The notes beneath the pieces are model-generated. The model was not told the origin of the DNA. It did not search any database and saw nothing but the letters and a program-made list of their open reading frames with translations. DNA of 64,000 nt from Cloacibacillus sp. An23. Its GTDB lineage: Bacteria; Synergistota; Synergistia; Synergistales; Synergistaceae. The stretch lies in assembly GCF_002159945.1 (NCBI RefSeq), contig NZ_NFJQ01000013.1:1-64000 (forward strand), given 5' to 3'. Numbering within the stretch: the first letter of the stretch is position 1; each line of letters starts with the position of its first letter. The position numbers and the translations under genes were made by a program. Shown here one piece after another: positions 25,932 to 34,240 of this stretch.

Positions 25932-26567
25932 ATGCTGGCGATTCAGGAGATAACGCTTACATGGGGCAAAGATGAACGGGGCGGACGAAACGCTGCAACG
26001 CGCGCGCGTTTTCTTCGTTCTTACGCCGAGGCGCCTGTGCCGGCGCACTATGCGGCGGCCGTATTCAGACGCGCCTTTTTTCAGGATAGTGATGAACTCT
26101 CGGACGCGGCCCGCCGGCTGCGCGTGCGCGGCGCGTTGGACGGCGAGACGCTGGAAAAGCGCATTCGCCGTATGAAGAAGCTGCACGTAAGCCTATACGC
26201 TTCATTAGACGATATAAAGGCGACGGGGCTCTCCGTGGAGCGCTTCGGAGATTCTTACTCCGTCTGCTTCTTCTGGGACGAGAGCCGCTGCGGAATGCCG
26301 GTCCGACGCGGCTCAAACAAAGATTACAACAATCGCGAATCGCCTCTGTGCGGCAAGGACGTTTTGAACGAAAGGGCGTTTATATTGTCTGCGGAACAAT
26401 ACGGACGAATAGTCTGGAACGAGCGCCTGCGCGACGCGGACACCGGAGGCTGGTTCTACCGACTTCATATTTACAATTTGTTCCACGCCCCGCGCACTTT
26501 CGCCGGCTCGGAGTTCGTCTCTCGCAAACCGGACTTCCTGTATGAGCAGCTGGCCCATCTGAATTGA
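25932..26567 (+). CDS. Hypothetical protein
   Basis: About 211 residues, not recognised. No membrane segment or signal peptide. The first half is Arg/Ala-rich and of low information, the second half (from KKLHVSLYASLDDIKATGL) looks like a folded domain with several aromatic residues (YSVCFFWDES, GGWFYRLHIYNLFHAP) and three cysteines. The start is uncertain: GTG at 25917 and ATG at 25932 are in frame, with only a weak GGGGA site. It sits between the ferritin-CCC1 gene and a strong terminator, so it may be the last gene of that transcript. Confidence 0.55.
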   Translation: MLAIQEITLTWGKDERGGRNAATRARFLRSYAEAPVPAHYAAAVFRRAFFQDSDELSDAARRLRVRGALDGETLEKRIRRMKKLHVSLYASLDDIKATGLSVERFGDSYSVCFFWDESRCGMPVRRGSNKDYNNRESPLCGKDVLNERAFILSAEQYGRIVWNERLRDADTGGWFYRLHIYNLFHAPRTFAGSEFVSRKPDFLYEQLAHLN

Positions 26568-26610
26568 CTAAAAACGGGTCAAAACTGCTCGTGCATAATG
26601 CCTTCCAATA

Positions 26611-26638
26611 AAAATCCCCCGCGTTGAGCGGGGGATTT
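26611..26638. terminator. Bidirectional terminator between hypothetical gene and nfnB
   Basis: CCCCCGC-GTTGA-GCGGGGG (26616-26634) is a perfect 7-bp GC stem, extended by A-T pairs. On the - strand it is followed by ATTTTTATT, making it the terminator of the nfnAB transcript. Confidence 0.85.
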
Positions 26639-26662
26639 CGCGTAGCTTTTTATTTCCGCTTG

Positions 26663-28075
26663 TTACTTCGCGGCTTTCTTTTCCGTGATGTACTTGTCGA
26701 TCGCGACGGCGGCCTCTTTGCCCGCGCCCATAGCGAGGATGACGGTGGCCGCGCCGGTTACGATGTCTCCGCCGGCGAATACGCCGGGGACGGAGGTCGC
26801 GCCGGTTACGGGGTCGGCCTCGATGTAGCCCCACTTGTTGAGCTTCATCTCGGGGAAGGTGGAGAGAAGGACCTTGTTGGAACCCTGTCCGATGGCTTCG
26901 ATGGCGCAGTCGGCTTCGATGAAGAACTCGCTTCCCTCGACGGGGACGGGGCGGCGGCGTCCGGAAGCGTCGGGCTCGCCGAGCTCCATCTTGATGCACT
27001 TGACGCCCTTGAGCGAGCCGTTGCCGTCGTCGACATATTCGGTCGGGTTCGTGAGCCAGTTGAAGACGATGCCCTCTTCGACGGCGTGATGATACTCTTC
27101 GATACGCGCTGGGAGCTCTGCGAGCGAGCGGCGGTAGACTACCGTCACTTCTTCCGCGCCGAGGCGCTTCGCGGAGCGCGCCGCGTCCATAGCGACGTTG
27201 CCGCCGCCGATGACGACGACCTTATGCGCCTTCTTGGCGGGCGTGTCGAACTTCGGGAACTCGTAGCCGTGCATGAGGTTGATGCGGGTAAGGTACTCGG
27301 AAGCGGAGTAGACGCCGTTGAGCGTCGTTCCTGGGACGCCCTGGAAGTGCGGTGCGCCGGCTCCGACCGCGATGTAGCAGGCGTCGTATTCCTGCATGAT
27401 CTCCTGCATCGTTATCGTCTTGCCGACGACTACGTTGGTCTCAATGTCCACGCCGAGTTTCTGCATGGCTTCGATTTCCATTTTAACGATTTTCTTCGGA
27501 AGACGGAACTCGGGGATGCCGTAGATAAGGACTCCGCCGGCGGCGTGGAGGGCTTCGAATATCTTGACTTCATACCCCATCTTCGCGAGGTCGCCCGCGA
27601 CTGTGAGGCTCGACGGGCCGGAGCCGACGACGGCCACCCTGCCCTTTTTCTCGCCTTCATAGGGCTTCGCTTCCATGTTCTCCTGCGCGTACTTCCAGTC
27701 GGCGACGAGGCGCTCGAGCTTTCCTATAGCGACGGGCTCGAAGTCCTTCATCTTGCCGACGGTGCACTTGCCCTCGCACTGCGATTCCTGCGGGCAGACG
27801 CGGCCGCAGACGGCGGGAAGGTTCGTGTACTGATCCATTATCGCGGCGGCGCCGGCCATGTCGCCCTCTTTGATGCACTTGATGAAAGCCGGAATGTCTA
27901 TCTTAACTGGGCAGCCCGCGACGCATGGCTTCGTCTTGCACTGGAGGCAGCGTCCTGCTTCGGTCCGTCCCTCTTCGAGCGTGTAGCCGAGGCAGACTTC
28001 GCCGAAATTGCTCCTGCGGATTTCCGGGTCCTGCTCTTTAATGGGGGTCTTCCACTTCGAGAATGTTACAGCCAT
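26663..28075 (-). CDS. nfnB: NfnB/GltA-type NADPH-binding iron-sulfur flavoprotein
   Basis: 470 residues. An N-terminal ferredoxin-like domain binds two [4Fe-4S] clusters (CLQCKTKPCVAGCP near residue 43 and CGRVCPQESQCEGKC near residue 90), then an FAD-binding VVGSGPSSLTVAGDLA near residue 149 and an NADP-binding IGGGNVAMDAARSA near residue 290. Proteins of this kind are annotated as homotetrameric glutamate synthase GltA, but the pairing with the FAD/NAD subunit points to NfnAB, the electron-bifurcating NADH-dependent ferredoxin:NADP+ oxidoreductase. The start overlaps the upstream partner gene by 10 bases. Confidence 0.9.
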   Translation of the reverse strand: MAVTFSKWKTPIKEQDPEIRRSNFGEVCLGYTLEEGRTEAGRCLQCKTKPCVAGCPVKIDIPAFIKCIKEGDMAGAAAIMDQYTNLPAVCGRVCPQESQCEGKCTVGKMKDFEPVAIGKLERLVADWKYAQENMEAKPYEGEKKGRVAVVGSGPSSLTVAGDLAKMGYEVKIFEALHAAGGVLIYGIPEFRLPKKIVKMEIEAMQKLGVDIETNVVVGKTITMQEIMQEYDACYIAVGAGAPHFQGVPGTTLNGVYSASEYLTRINLMHGYEFPKFDTPAKKAHKVVVIGGGNVAMDAARSAKRLGAEEVTVVYRRSLAELPARIEEYHHAVEEGIVFNWLTNPTEYVDDGNGSLKGVKCIKMELGEPDASGRRRPVPVEGSEFFIEADCAIEAIGQGSNKVLLSTFPEMKLNKWGYIEADPVTGATSVPGVFAGGDIVTGAATVILAMGAGKEAAVAIDKYITEKKAAK

Positions 28076-28911
28076 GTCTCTTCACCTACTTCTTCAATGT
28101 ACTTGTCCATAGAAATCTTTTCCTCGTCCTTGTACTGGCGCATGCGGCTCATAAACTCGTCCCAGTTGACCTTGTGTCCGTCGAACTCGGGGCCGTCGAC
28201 ACAGGCGAAGAATATCTTGCCGTCGACCGTGACGCGGCAGCAGCCGCACATTCCGGTGCCGTCCACCATGAGCGGATTGAGCGATACCCATATCGGGAGG
28301 CCTAGCTCTTTCGCGGCCTTCGTACCGAACTTCATCATGATGGATGGGCCGATGCACCAGCAGCGGTCTACCTTCTCTCCGCGTTCGATTACGAGCTTCA
28401 TAGCGTCGGTGACTACGCCCTTCATGCCCTCGGAGCCGTCGTCGGTCGTGACGATGAGTTCATCGGAATACTTGGCGCACTCTTCTTTCATGACGACGAG
28501 GCTCGAGGTGCGCCCGCCGAGGATCGTGATGACCTTGTTGCCCTGCAGCTTGAGGGCCTTGATGATCGGGTAGAGTGCCGCTATTCCGACGCCGCCGCCG
28601 ACCATGAGGACCGTGCCGTATTTCTCGACTTCGCTGGGCGTGCCGAGCGGGCCTGATATGTCTAGGATCGCGTCGCCGGGTTCGAGGCGCGAAAGAGCCG
28701 CAGTGGACTTGCCGACGACCTGGAAGACGAGACGGATCTGTCCCTTTTCCTCGCAGTGGTCGGCTATGGTGAGAGGAATTCTCTCGCCAGTTTCGTTCAC
28801 GCGCAGAACGACGAACTGCCCGGCCTTCGCGTGGCTTGCGATGCGCGGAGCTTCGACCCACATATCGAACTCCTTAGGCGCGATCTTCTGCTTTGATACT
28901 ATTTTGAACAT
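28066..28911 (-). CDS. nfnA: NfnA-type FAD/NAD-binding subunit
   Basis: 281 residues. A ferredoxin-NADP reductase-like beta-barrel with the FAD site (RIPLTIAD near residue 44), an NAD-binding GGGVGIAALYP near residue 105 and a C-terminal [2Fe-2S] site with DGTGMCGCC at residues 218-225 and C237. This is the small subunit of NfnAB (also annotated as sulfide dehydrogenase or PyrK-like), where flavin bifurcation between NADPH, NADH and ferredoxin occurs. It is first of the two-gene operon and overlaps nfnB by 10 bases. It would balance redox in amino-acid fermentation. Confidence 0.9.
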   Translation of the reverse strand: MFKIVSKQKIAPKEFDMWVEAPRIASHAKAGQFVVLRVNETGERIPLTIADHCEEKGQIRLVFQVVGKSTAALSRLEPGDAILDISGPLGTPSEVEKYGTVLMVGGGVGIAALYPIIKALKLQGNKVITILGGRTSSLVVMKEECAKYSDELIVTTDDGSEGMKGVVTDAMKLVIERGEKVDRCWCIGPSIMMKFGTKAAKELGLPIWVSLNPLMVDGTGMCGCCRVTVDGKIFFACVDGPEFDGHKVNWDEFMSRMRQYKDEEKISMDKYIEEVGEETWL

Positions 28912-29160
28912 GACGTACCTCCTTAAGAGTGTAAGAGCAAAATACCCACGATTATCCTCATTTTCACAAACTTATATAAATTTAGCGCAATTCCTTGATT
29001 TTGACAATGTGCATTAGCATAAATGAGCCAATCGACTATAAAATAATTTGCAATATTTCGATATCTGGATAATTTTTCGTAGTTTTTTCATCCCGTGCGT
29101 GCCATTTTGCCTGCCGCAGGTTATAATGGTTTCAGAATGACTCGTAAGGAGTGGATGAAA

Positions 29161-29406
29161 ATGGAAGTAAAAGTGTATTCGACGCCTTCCTGCCCGTGGT
29201 GCGTAAGGGTAAAGGAATACCTCTCCGGCCTCGGAGTGCCCTATACGAACGTGAACATAGCGGAAGACAGGGCCTCGGCCATGGAGCTCGTCAAGAAGAC
29301 GAAGCAGATCGGTGTGCCGGTGACTTTCATCGGAGATAAATTCGTCGTCGGCTTCAACGAGCCGGAGCTTGAGGCGCTGCTTAAGGAGAACGGGCTTATA
29401 GCGTAG
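29161..29406 (+). CDS. Glutaredoxin-like protein (NrdH/YruB type)
   Basis: 81 residues from the ATG at 29161, 8 bases after AAGGAG; upstream in-frame ATGs at 29137 and 29155 are badly spaced. The active site CPWC is at residues 11-14, and the cis-proline GVPVTFIGD near residue 52 followed by VVGFNEPEL completes the glutaredoxin fold. Such small members reduce disulfides of ribonucleotide reductase or peroxiredoxins and may be recycled by thioredoxin reductase. It is alone, with a CDS-free stretch of about 250 bases upstream. Confidence 0.9.
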   Translation: MEVKVYSTPSCPWCVRVKEYLSGLGVPYTNVNIAEDRASAMELVKKTKQIGVPVTFIGDKFVVGFNEPELEALLKENGLIA

Positions 29407-29527
29407 CTTTTTGTCCCGCGTGGCGTGAAAAAATTCCCAATAGGGTATATTATAATGACGGCGCGGCGTTTGACGCGCCGTCATTCGCTTTTTGCAAAAT
29501 ACAGACGGAAAGAGGCCGGTGATAACG

Positions 29528-30928
29528 ATGGATAAAATTTCATTCTCCTTCGGCGCGGCGTTCGGCCGAAGCGCCGCGGATTGGTGTTCGCTCCGCGCGA
29601 AGTACGAGGCGGCGGCGCTCGAGGCGCAGAGCTGGATCAACGGGACGCCGTTCGGGACGGAGGGCCACGGCTGGATGGCACTGCCCGATTGTTCCGTCGC
29701 CCAGGTCGACGAGACCGCGGAATGGCTGCGCGGCTATGACAGCGTCATTCAGGTCGGCATAGGAGGCTCGGCTCTCGGCAACCTGATGCTTAATCAGGCG
29801 CTTCTCGACGGCTTTTACAACGAAACTGAGGCAAAGCCGAAGTTCTACCTCGCGGACAATCCGGACCCGGACAAGACGCGCTCGATATGGGAGCGTGTGA
29901 AGGACGGAAAGGTCGCGCTCGTCGGAGTCAGCAAGTCGGGCTCAACGGCGGAGACTATGACGCAGTTCCTATGGTATCGCGACGAGATGCTGAAGAAGGG
30001 GCAGAGCGACAGAGATATACTCGTTATCACCGACCCTGAAAAAGGCATCTTCCGAGCTTTCGCTAAAGATTCCGAATGCCGCGTTATGGAGCTTCCCGCC
30101 TCAGTCGGAGGACGCTACTCGGTGCTTTGTCCGGCCGGGCTCGTCACGGCCGCAGCTCTCGGCATAGACGCCGCGGCGCTGCTGCGCGGCGCCGGCGCTA
30201 TGCGCGATTTCGTATCCAAAGAGACGGACTTCGCCAAAAACCCGGCCATGCGTCTCGCCGCTCTGCACATGACGCACGCCGAGGAACGCCGCCCGATGTC
30301 AGTTCTCATGCCATATTCAAGCAAAATGGCATACTTCGCGGAATGGTACGCGCAGCTCTGGGCCGAGAGCCTGGGCAAAGAAGGCAAGGGGACGACGCCC
30401 GTCCGCGCGCTCGGCTCCATAGACCAGCACTCGCAGGTGCAGCTTTACACAGAAGGCCCCGACGATAAATTCTTCACGCTCATCAGCATAAAGGATCACG
30501 GCCCGGAAGCCGTAGTGCCTAACATAGATCACGAAGCGCTGAAGCCGCTCGAATATCTCAACGGTCAGGGTATAGGCGCGATGCTGAACCTCGAAGCGAA
30601 GAGCACCGCCGCCGCGATAGTCAAGGCTGGTCGCCCGCTCGTCTGGATAGAGCTTGAAAAGCTCGACGAGGAGACCGTCGGCGCGCTCGTCTTCTTCTAC
30701 GAATACCTTACGGCGCTGACGGGCCGGATGATGGGCGTCAACCCGTTCGACCAGCCCGGAGTGGAGCAGGGCAAAAAATATACCTACGGCCTGATGGGCC
30801 GCTCCGGCTATGAAAAAGACGCCGAAGAAGTCGGCGAGTGGTTCGCGAAAATCACCGCTGACAGCGTCGAGGCGGTTTACAAGGAACTACGAGCCGGCGA
30901 CGAAACGGGGATTGGAGACCGCAAATAA
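29528..30928 (+). CDS. pgi: Glucose-6-phosphate isomerase
   Basis: 466 residues from the ATG at 29528; upstream in-frame codons precede the family N-terminus. Signatures are QVGIGGSALGN near residue 80, GVSKSGSTAETMTQ near residue 135, LGSIDQHSQVQLYTEGP near residue 300 (catalytic Glu/His region) and a C-terminal FDQPGVEQGKKYTYGLMG. It interconverts glucose 6-phosphate and fructose 6-phosphate, and could feed hexose phosphate to the dTDP-rhamnose pathway. Length is typical of the Thermotoga/Firmicutes-like short form. A lone TATAAT at 29451-29456 may be its -10 box. Confidence 0.94.
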   Translation: MDKISFSFGAAFGRSAADWCSLRAKYEAAALEAQSWINGTPFGTEGHGWMALPDCSVAQVDETAEWLRGYDSVIQVGIGGSALGNLMLNQALLDGFYNETEAKPKFYLADNPDPDKTRSIWERVKDGKVALVGVSKSGSTAETMTQFLWYRDEMLKKGQSDRDILVITDPEKGIFRAFAKDSECRVMELPASVGGRYSVLCPAGLVTAAALGIDAAALLRGAGAMRDFVSKETDFAKNPAMRLAALHMTHAEERRPMSVLMPYSSKMAYFAEWYAQLWAESLGKEGKGTTPVRALGSIDQHSQVQLYTEGPDDKFFTLISIKDHGPEAVVPNIDHEALKPLEYLNGQGIGAMLNLEAKSTAAAIVKAGRPLVWIELEKLDEETVGALVFFYEYLTALTGRMMGVNPFDQPGVEQGKKYTYGLMGRSGYEKDAEEVGEWFAKITADSVEAVYKELRAGDETGIGDRK

Positions 30929-31269
30929 AGGCAGCGTATCGGGCACCGGGAAGGCGCGAGATATTCAGCCGGTTTTGTTGTCCCTGAACCCCAAAGGAGT
31001 CTGCACTTTGGCGCACGACTTTGCTTGCAAAGCATAGCGCGTTATGCGTTCTCCCGGCATCTCTGCGAAGACGCAGGTGCCGCCGGGGACTGCAAACAGA
31101 TTTGAAGCGGCCGGAAAACAGGGCTGTAATTGCGCGGCATGAGACTCCATAAACGCTGGGCTTGTCTCATCAGCAGACAGTGCGTACATGAAAGCCCTCG
31201 TACCGTACTGCGACGGACTTGGGAATAAAATGTCCAGAACTTGTGGACGTACTCTTACAAAAATTGAAA

Positions 31270-31303
31270 TAGGCGGGAGGACATTTTAAGGTTTTCCCGC
31301 CTA
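31270..31303 (-). terminator. Hairpin downstream of the zinc-ribbon gene
   Basis: TAGGCGGGA (31270-31278) and TCCCGCCTA (31295-31303) form a perfect 9-bp stem. On the - strand it is followed by TTTCAATTTTTG, a weak T-rich tail, so it may end the transcript of the gene at 31440-32108, 137 bases away. Confidence 0.45.
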
Positions 31304-31326
31304 GTTTGCCCATCGGCACGGAAAGG

Positions 31327-31384
31327 CGAGCCAGCCGGCGGCGGCACATGAAATGCGCCCTGCCTCTTGCCGTTGGCTGGCTCG
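31327..31384. repeat. Long GC-rich inverted repeat
   Basis: CGAGCCAGCC at 31327-31336 and GGCTGGCTCG at 31375-31384 are perfect 10-bp inverted repeats. The 38-base loop has further pairing (GGCGGCA against TGCCGTT). There is no adjacent T tract, so it is not a simple terminator. Function unknown. Confidence 0.5.
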
Positions 31385-31439
31385 GCTGGCTTCGTTATTT
31401 CACTGGTGAATAATACTTAGAGCATTATTGTGTGATTTT

Positions 31440-32108
31440 TTATTTGTTTAATCGTTTGACCGGCATAGACATCACATCAGTAAAATGCTTACGTAAAATC
31501 TCTATAAATAGCGCACCCTTAATAAATGGTTTAAGATTACTTGCTGCAATCTCAAAATATTGGGAATAACTCCAATCTAGCACATCTTCACCGCACCAGA
31601 AACCAAACAGTTCAGCCGCCAAATCCATCTGCTGGCTGGATAGGGACTTCCACATAATCTGTAACCGAAGGCGGTCGCAGTTTTTTTCGAGCTGTTCGGC
31701 GCGGATGTTCTGTTGAGCAAAATCATGTACATTTGTCCAATACTGTTTCAAATCAATATGATTGGAGAAAAGGATGCTGCAATCAATGTAGGAAAATATC
31801 TCTGCCATACAGAGGATGCGCCGCCGGTGAAATGCCTCCATTTCCCGTTCCAACCCTTCAGCCCGGTTTATTTGATGTCTCTCCCTGCAAGCGTAGGCTT
31901 CATTTTCCATCGCTTGGAATGCTTCATCGACTTTCTTTGCAATAGTAAACATTTGGATTTCATCGGCATTATTGCGTTTTCGAAGGTTGTTCCAACTATC
32001 CTGCTCTAACTTATCTTCTTTGGAATAGCAGACCGGGCATATAGCCTGTACAGGCACGATTTCTCTTGCCAAACAGTAGGGACAAAGGATTCTTGTTTTT
32101 GTGCTCAA
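31440..32108 (-). CDS. Hypothetical protein with N-terminal zinc ribbon
   Basis: 222 residues from a TTG at 32108, placed 8 bases after a strong GGAGG; the frame stays open 16 codons further, without a ribosome site. The N-terminus has CPYC and CPVC about 14 residues apart, a four-Cys zinc ribbon, then a long charged helical region and a Trp/Phe-containing C-terminal part. No known family is recognised. It is AT-richer than its neighbours and flanked by a structured gene-poor stretch, which suggests recent acquisition. Directly upstream (about 32170-32262) a short - strand frame with a C-rich, Glu/Lys-rich reading but no ribosome site may be a decayed gene fragment. Confidence 0.65.
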   Translation of the reverse strand: MSTKTRILCPYCLAREIVPVQAICPVCYSKEDKLEQDSWNNLRKRNNADEIQMFTIAKKVDEAFQAMENEAYACRERHQINRAEGLEREMEAFHRRRILCMAEIFSYIDCSILFSNHIDLKQYWTNVHDFAQQNIRAEQLEKNCDRLRLQIMWKSLSSQQMDLAAELFGFWCGEDVLDWSYSQYFEIAASNLKPFIKGALFIEILRKHFTDVMSMPVKRLNK

Positions 32109-32347
32109 TGTCGTCACCTCCGTGGATTTTGTGGATTTTATATTTTGATTTGTCAATTTCTTGTTTTTTCACGCTTCGGGTTGAGGGGGGCAGCGAGTCC
32201 GACTTCTGTGCAAGCATTTTTCAACCGCTTTTTCTTCTTCGGGCAGCTTCTCAAAATGCAATTTATGAAAATATAAAAATAGCCATAGCAGAGCGGCCGC
32301 TATTTGCCGCGCGGTTATTTTTGAGTCAAAAGCTTATTTTACGCGTT

Positions 32348-32536
32348 TCAGTCCGAAATTTTCAGCCTGATGAAGTCGCCCGTAAGATTCCAGCTTTTTT
32401 CTATGATGTTCGCCGTTTCGCCGGGCTGCATCCATGGGAGCATGTTGGCGATGCCGAAGGCGTCGACTATCGTGATGAATCTTTCTCCGCTGTCGTTGAT
32501 GTAAAGGTATACGCCCTCGGGCTGCTGTTTCGCCAT
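32348..32536 (-). CDS. Small conserved-looking hypothetical protein (62 aa)
   Basis: 62 residues with a good TTGGAGGCG ribosome site ahead of the ATG. The reading (start MAKQQPEGVYLYINDSGE, later NMLPWMQPGETANIIEK) has normal protein composition and GC-rich third positions like the chromosome, so it is probably a real gene. It has no membrane segment or cysteine. Family not recognised. Confidence 0.65.
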   Translation of the reverse strand: MAKQQPEGVYLYINDSGERFITIVDAFGIANMLPWMQPGETANIIEKSWNLTGDFIRLKISD

Positions 32537-32652
32537 TTATCGCGCCTCCAAACTTCGTCTGCCGATAATTATACTACACACGGATTTCTTTTGAAAAAGC
32601 CGGCCGGCGCTTGCGCTTCATCGGAGAGGACGTCTTCGGCGCGCAAGTTTAC

Positions 32653-32671
32653 TATATGAGCCGTTCATATA
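32653..32671 (+). promoter_or_regulatory. Palindromic operator candidate with -10 box before the symporter-sensor operon
   Basis: TATATGA-GCCGT-TCATATA is a perfect 7-bp inverted repeat with a 5-base centre. A TATAAT follows at 32673-32678, so the palindrome would cover the spacer and -35 position of that promoter (a TTTACT at 32648-32653 is a poor -35). The likely start is near 32685, about 58 bases before the small membrane protein. A repressor bound to the palindrome would shut the whole operon; the regulator is not in the window. Confidence 0.45.
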
Positions 32672-32742
32672 TTATAATTTATATGCGAGATAAAGTTTGT
32701 TGAAATTTTTGCGGGCGCATAGAGCCGCCGGCTGGTGGTGAC

Positions 32743-32838
32743 ATGAGGATGGTCTCAATAGTATGGATAGTGTTCGTTCTGCTTATAGCGGCCCCAGGCA
32801 TAATCGTGCGCGTGTTCTTCAGGGGAGGGAGGCGCTGA
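32743..32838 (+). CDS. 31-residue symporter small accessory membrane protein
   Basis: 31 residues: after a short MRMVS start comes one hydrophobic helix (WIVFVLLIAAPGIIVRV) and a basic end FRGGRR. GGTGGTGA lies 4-5 bases before the ATG. The stop is one base from the GTG of the SSS symporter. Tiny single-helix proteins in this position are known in front of SSS-type symporters (and as MetS for NSS transporters), where they are thought to support transporter assembly or activity. Family assignment is by length, topology and position. Confidence 0.75.
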   Translation: MRMVSIVWIVFVLLIAAPGIIVRVFFRGGRR

Positions 32839-32839
32839 C

Positions 32840-34240
32840 GTGCCGCCGCTCGCGTATTATCTCGCGGCTTTCGCCGTGTATACCATATCGATAATCCTTC
32901 TTACGGGGCAGTCTTTCCCGATGAAGGAGAGCGTCAGGTCGTTCTATCTTGGCAACCGCGCAGTTCCGCTGTGGCCTACTGCGGCGACTTTCTGCGCGAC
33001 GTGGATCAGCCCGCTTTCTCTCGTCGGCTTCAGCATGTGGTATTACCGCGATGGATGGGTGGCATTCTGGTCGTCGGTCAACGGCTGGATGCTCGGCTTT
33101 CTCTTTTTCCCGTTTATTGTGAAGCGTCTGCGCATGGCGCGCGTCATGTCGATGCCTGAGTGGCTCGAGAAGAGCTGCGGCGACGTGCGCGTGCGCCGGC
33201 TCGCGGCGGCGGCGATGATTTTCCTCTACACTGTGTACCTCGTCATTCAGTTCCGCGCATTCGGCGTCATAGTCTCGTATATGCTTCAGATACCGCAGGG
33301 GTTCGCATCTACGTCGCTTATTTATCTTTTCGTGCTTTATACGACTTTCGGCGGCTATCCGTCGGTGGTCCGCAGCGATTCACTGAATCTTCTGCTGATA
33401 ATCATAGGCGTGAGCGCTGCCGCTTACTTCGCTTTGCCCGGCGGCTTCACTTTGTCCGATGCCGCCGAGGTGCTGCGGAGCGAAAGTCTGCGCTCGCCGC
33501 CGGAGACTATGAGCGCGGCTGAAATTTTTTCAAGCTTCGCGGTCATGCTCACGTGGGGCTTCGGCGTCGCTGCCAACCCTCAGTACGCCGTTAGGATCAT
33601 CGCATGCCGGAGCCGCCGCGAAGCTTTCCGTCTGCTGTCGGCCGCGCCCTATATAATCGGGTGGATATATCTGTGTGTGAGCTTTTTCGTCATGGTCTGC
33701 CGCGTCTGTCATCCCGACATCGGCGTCATGGAGGAGACGCTCGGATTTGCCGTTCTTGGGCAGTTTCTGCCGCCTTTTGCGAGTATGCTTCTTCTGGTAT
33801 GCGTCATAGCTTCCGCCGTGAGCACGGCGAATTCGCAGCTTTTGCTCGCGGCCTGCTCGCTCTGCTATGATCTGTTTCCGAGGCGCGCGCCGCGCGGCGG
33901 CGTTTTCGGCGATGAACGCTTTTTGATCGCGAACCGCGCCGCAGTCACGGTGATAGCCTCGGCGGCTCTGCTGCTCGGCACGGCGGAGCTTCCGGGCTAT
34001 ATGAGGCTCGGTTCGATAAGCTGGACGCTCGTCGCCATTTTGTATTTTTACCCGCTTTTTACGCCGCGTCTCGTCGTCCGTGAGATTCTGTTCTCTGTGC
34101 TTTTGTGCGCCGTCGCGGCTCAGCTTTTTCTTATTTTCGTATTCGGCCTTGAGCCGGAGTACGCGATGCTCGCGGTGATGGCGGGCGAGGGTCTGGTATT
34201 CGCGCTGCGCCGCCGCGCGCGGGAGGCCTCCGATGTTTAG
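32840..34240 (+). CDS. Sodium:solute symporter (SSS/SLC5 family)
   Basis: 466 residues starting at GTG, with about 12-13 membrane segments. FYLGNRAVPLWPTAATFCATWISPLSLVG-type TM1 region near residues 35-65 and ASAVSTANSQLLLAACS near residue 325 are SSS landmarks, the latter carrying the Ser/Thr Na+-site residues of TM8. Substrate not predictable, although PutP-like length suggests a small organic anion or amino acid. The end overlaps the histidine kinase start by 8 bases. The tight link with a sensor and sigma-54 activator recalls CbrA, where an SLC5 transporter domain is fused to the kinase. Confidence 0.9.
   Translation: MPPLAYYLAAFAVYTISIILLTGQSFPMKESVRSFYLGNRAVPLWPTAATFCATWISPLSLVGFSMWYYRDGWVAFWSSVNGWMLGFLFFPFIVKRLRMARVMSMPEWLEKSCGDVRVRRLAAAAMIFLYTVYLVIQFRAFGVIVSYMLQIPQGFASTSLIYLFVLYTTFGGYPSVVRSDSLNLLLIIIGVSAAAYFALPGGFTLSDAAEVLRSESLRSPPETMSAAEIFSSFAVMLTWGFGVAANPQYAVRIIACRSRREAFRLLSAAPYIIGWIYLCVSFFVMVCRVCHPDIGVMEETLGFAVLGQFLPPFASMLLLVCVIASAVSTANSQLLLAACSLCYDLFPRRAPRGGVFGDERFLIANRAAVTVIASAALLLGTAELPGYMRLGSISWTLVAILYFYPLFTPRLVVREILFSVLLCAVAAQLFLIFVFGLEPEYAMLAVMAGEGLVFALRRRAREASDV

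Larger units (their letters stand above)
30929..31439. other. CDS-poor structured region between pgi and the zinc-ribbon gene
   Basis: No convincing coding region. An open - strand frame at 30965-31189 (74 codons) lacks a ribosome site and has odd composition, so I do not call it. The region contains several strong self-complementary elements: a 13-base TGCTT-GCA-AAGCA palindrome near 31021, a 9-bp stem at 31270-31303 and a 10-bp stem at 31327-31384 with further internal pairing. This could be a repeat element, a transcription end region or a structured RNA. Confidence 0.4.

Noticed and set aside
26624-28573. 649-codon + strand frame opposite nfnAB
   Set aside because: Shadow of two well-recognised - strand genes with their own ribosome sites and motifs.
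29411-29456. Full promoter for pgi
   Set aside because: TATAAT at 29451 is good, but no -35 at 16-18 bases is seen, so only the -10 is mentioned under pgi.
30965-31189. 74-codon - strand frame after pgi
   Set aside because: No ribosome site and no recognisable family; kept only as part of the structured gene-poor region.
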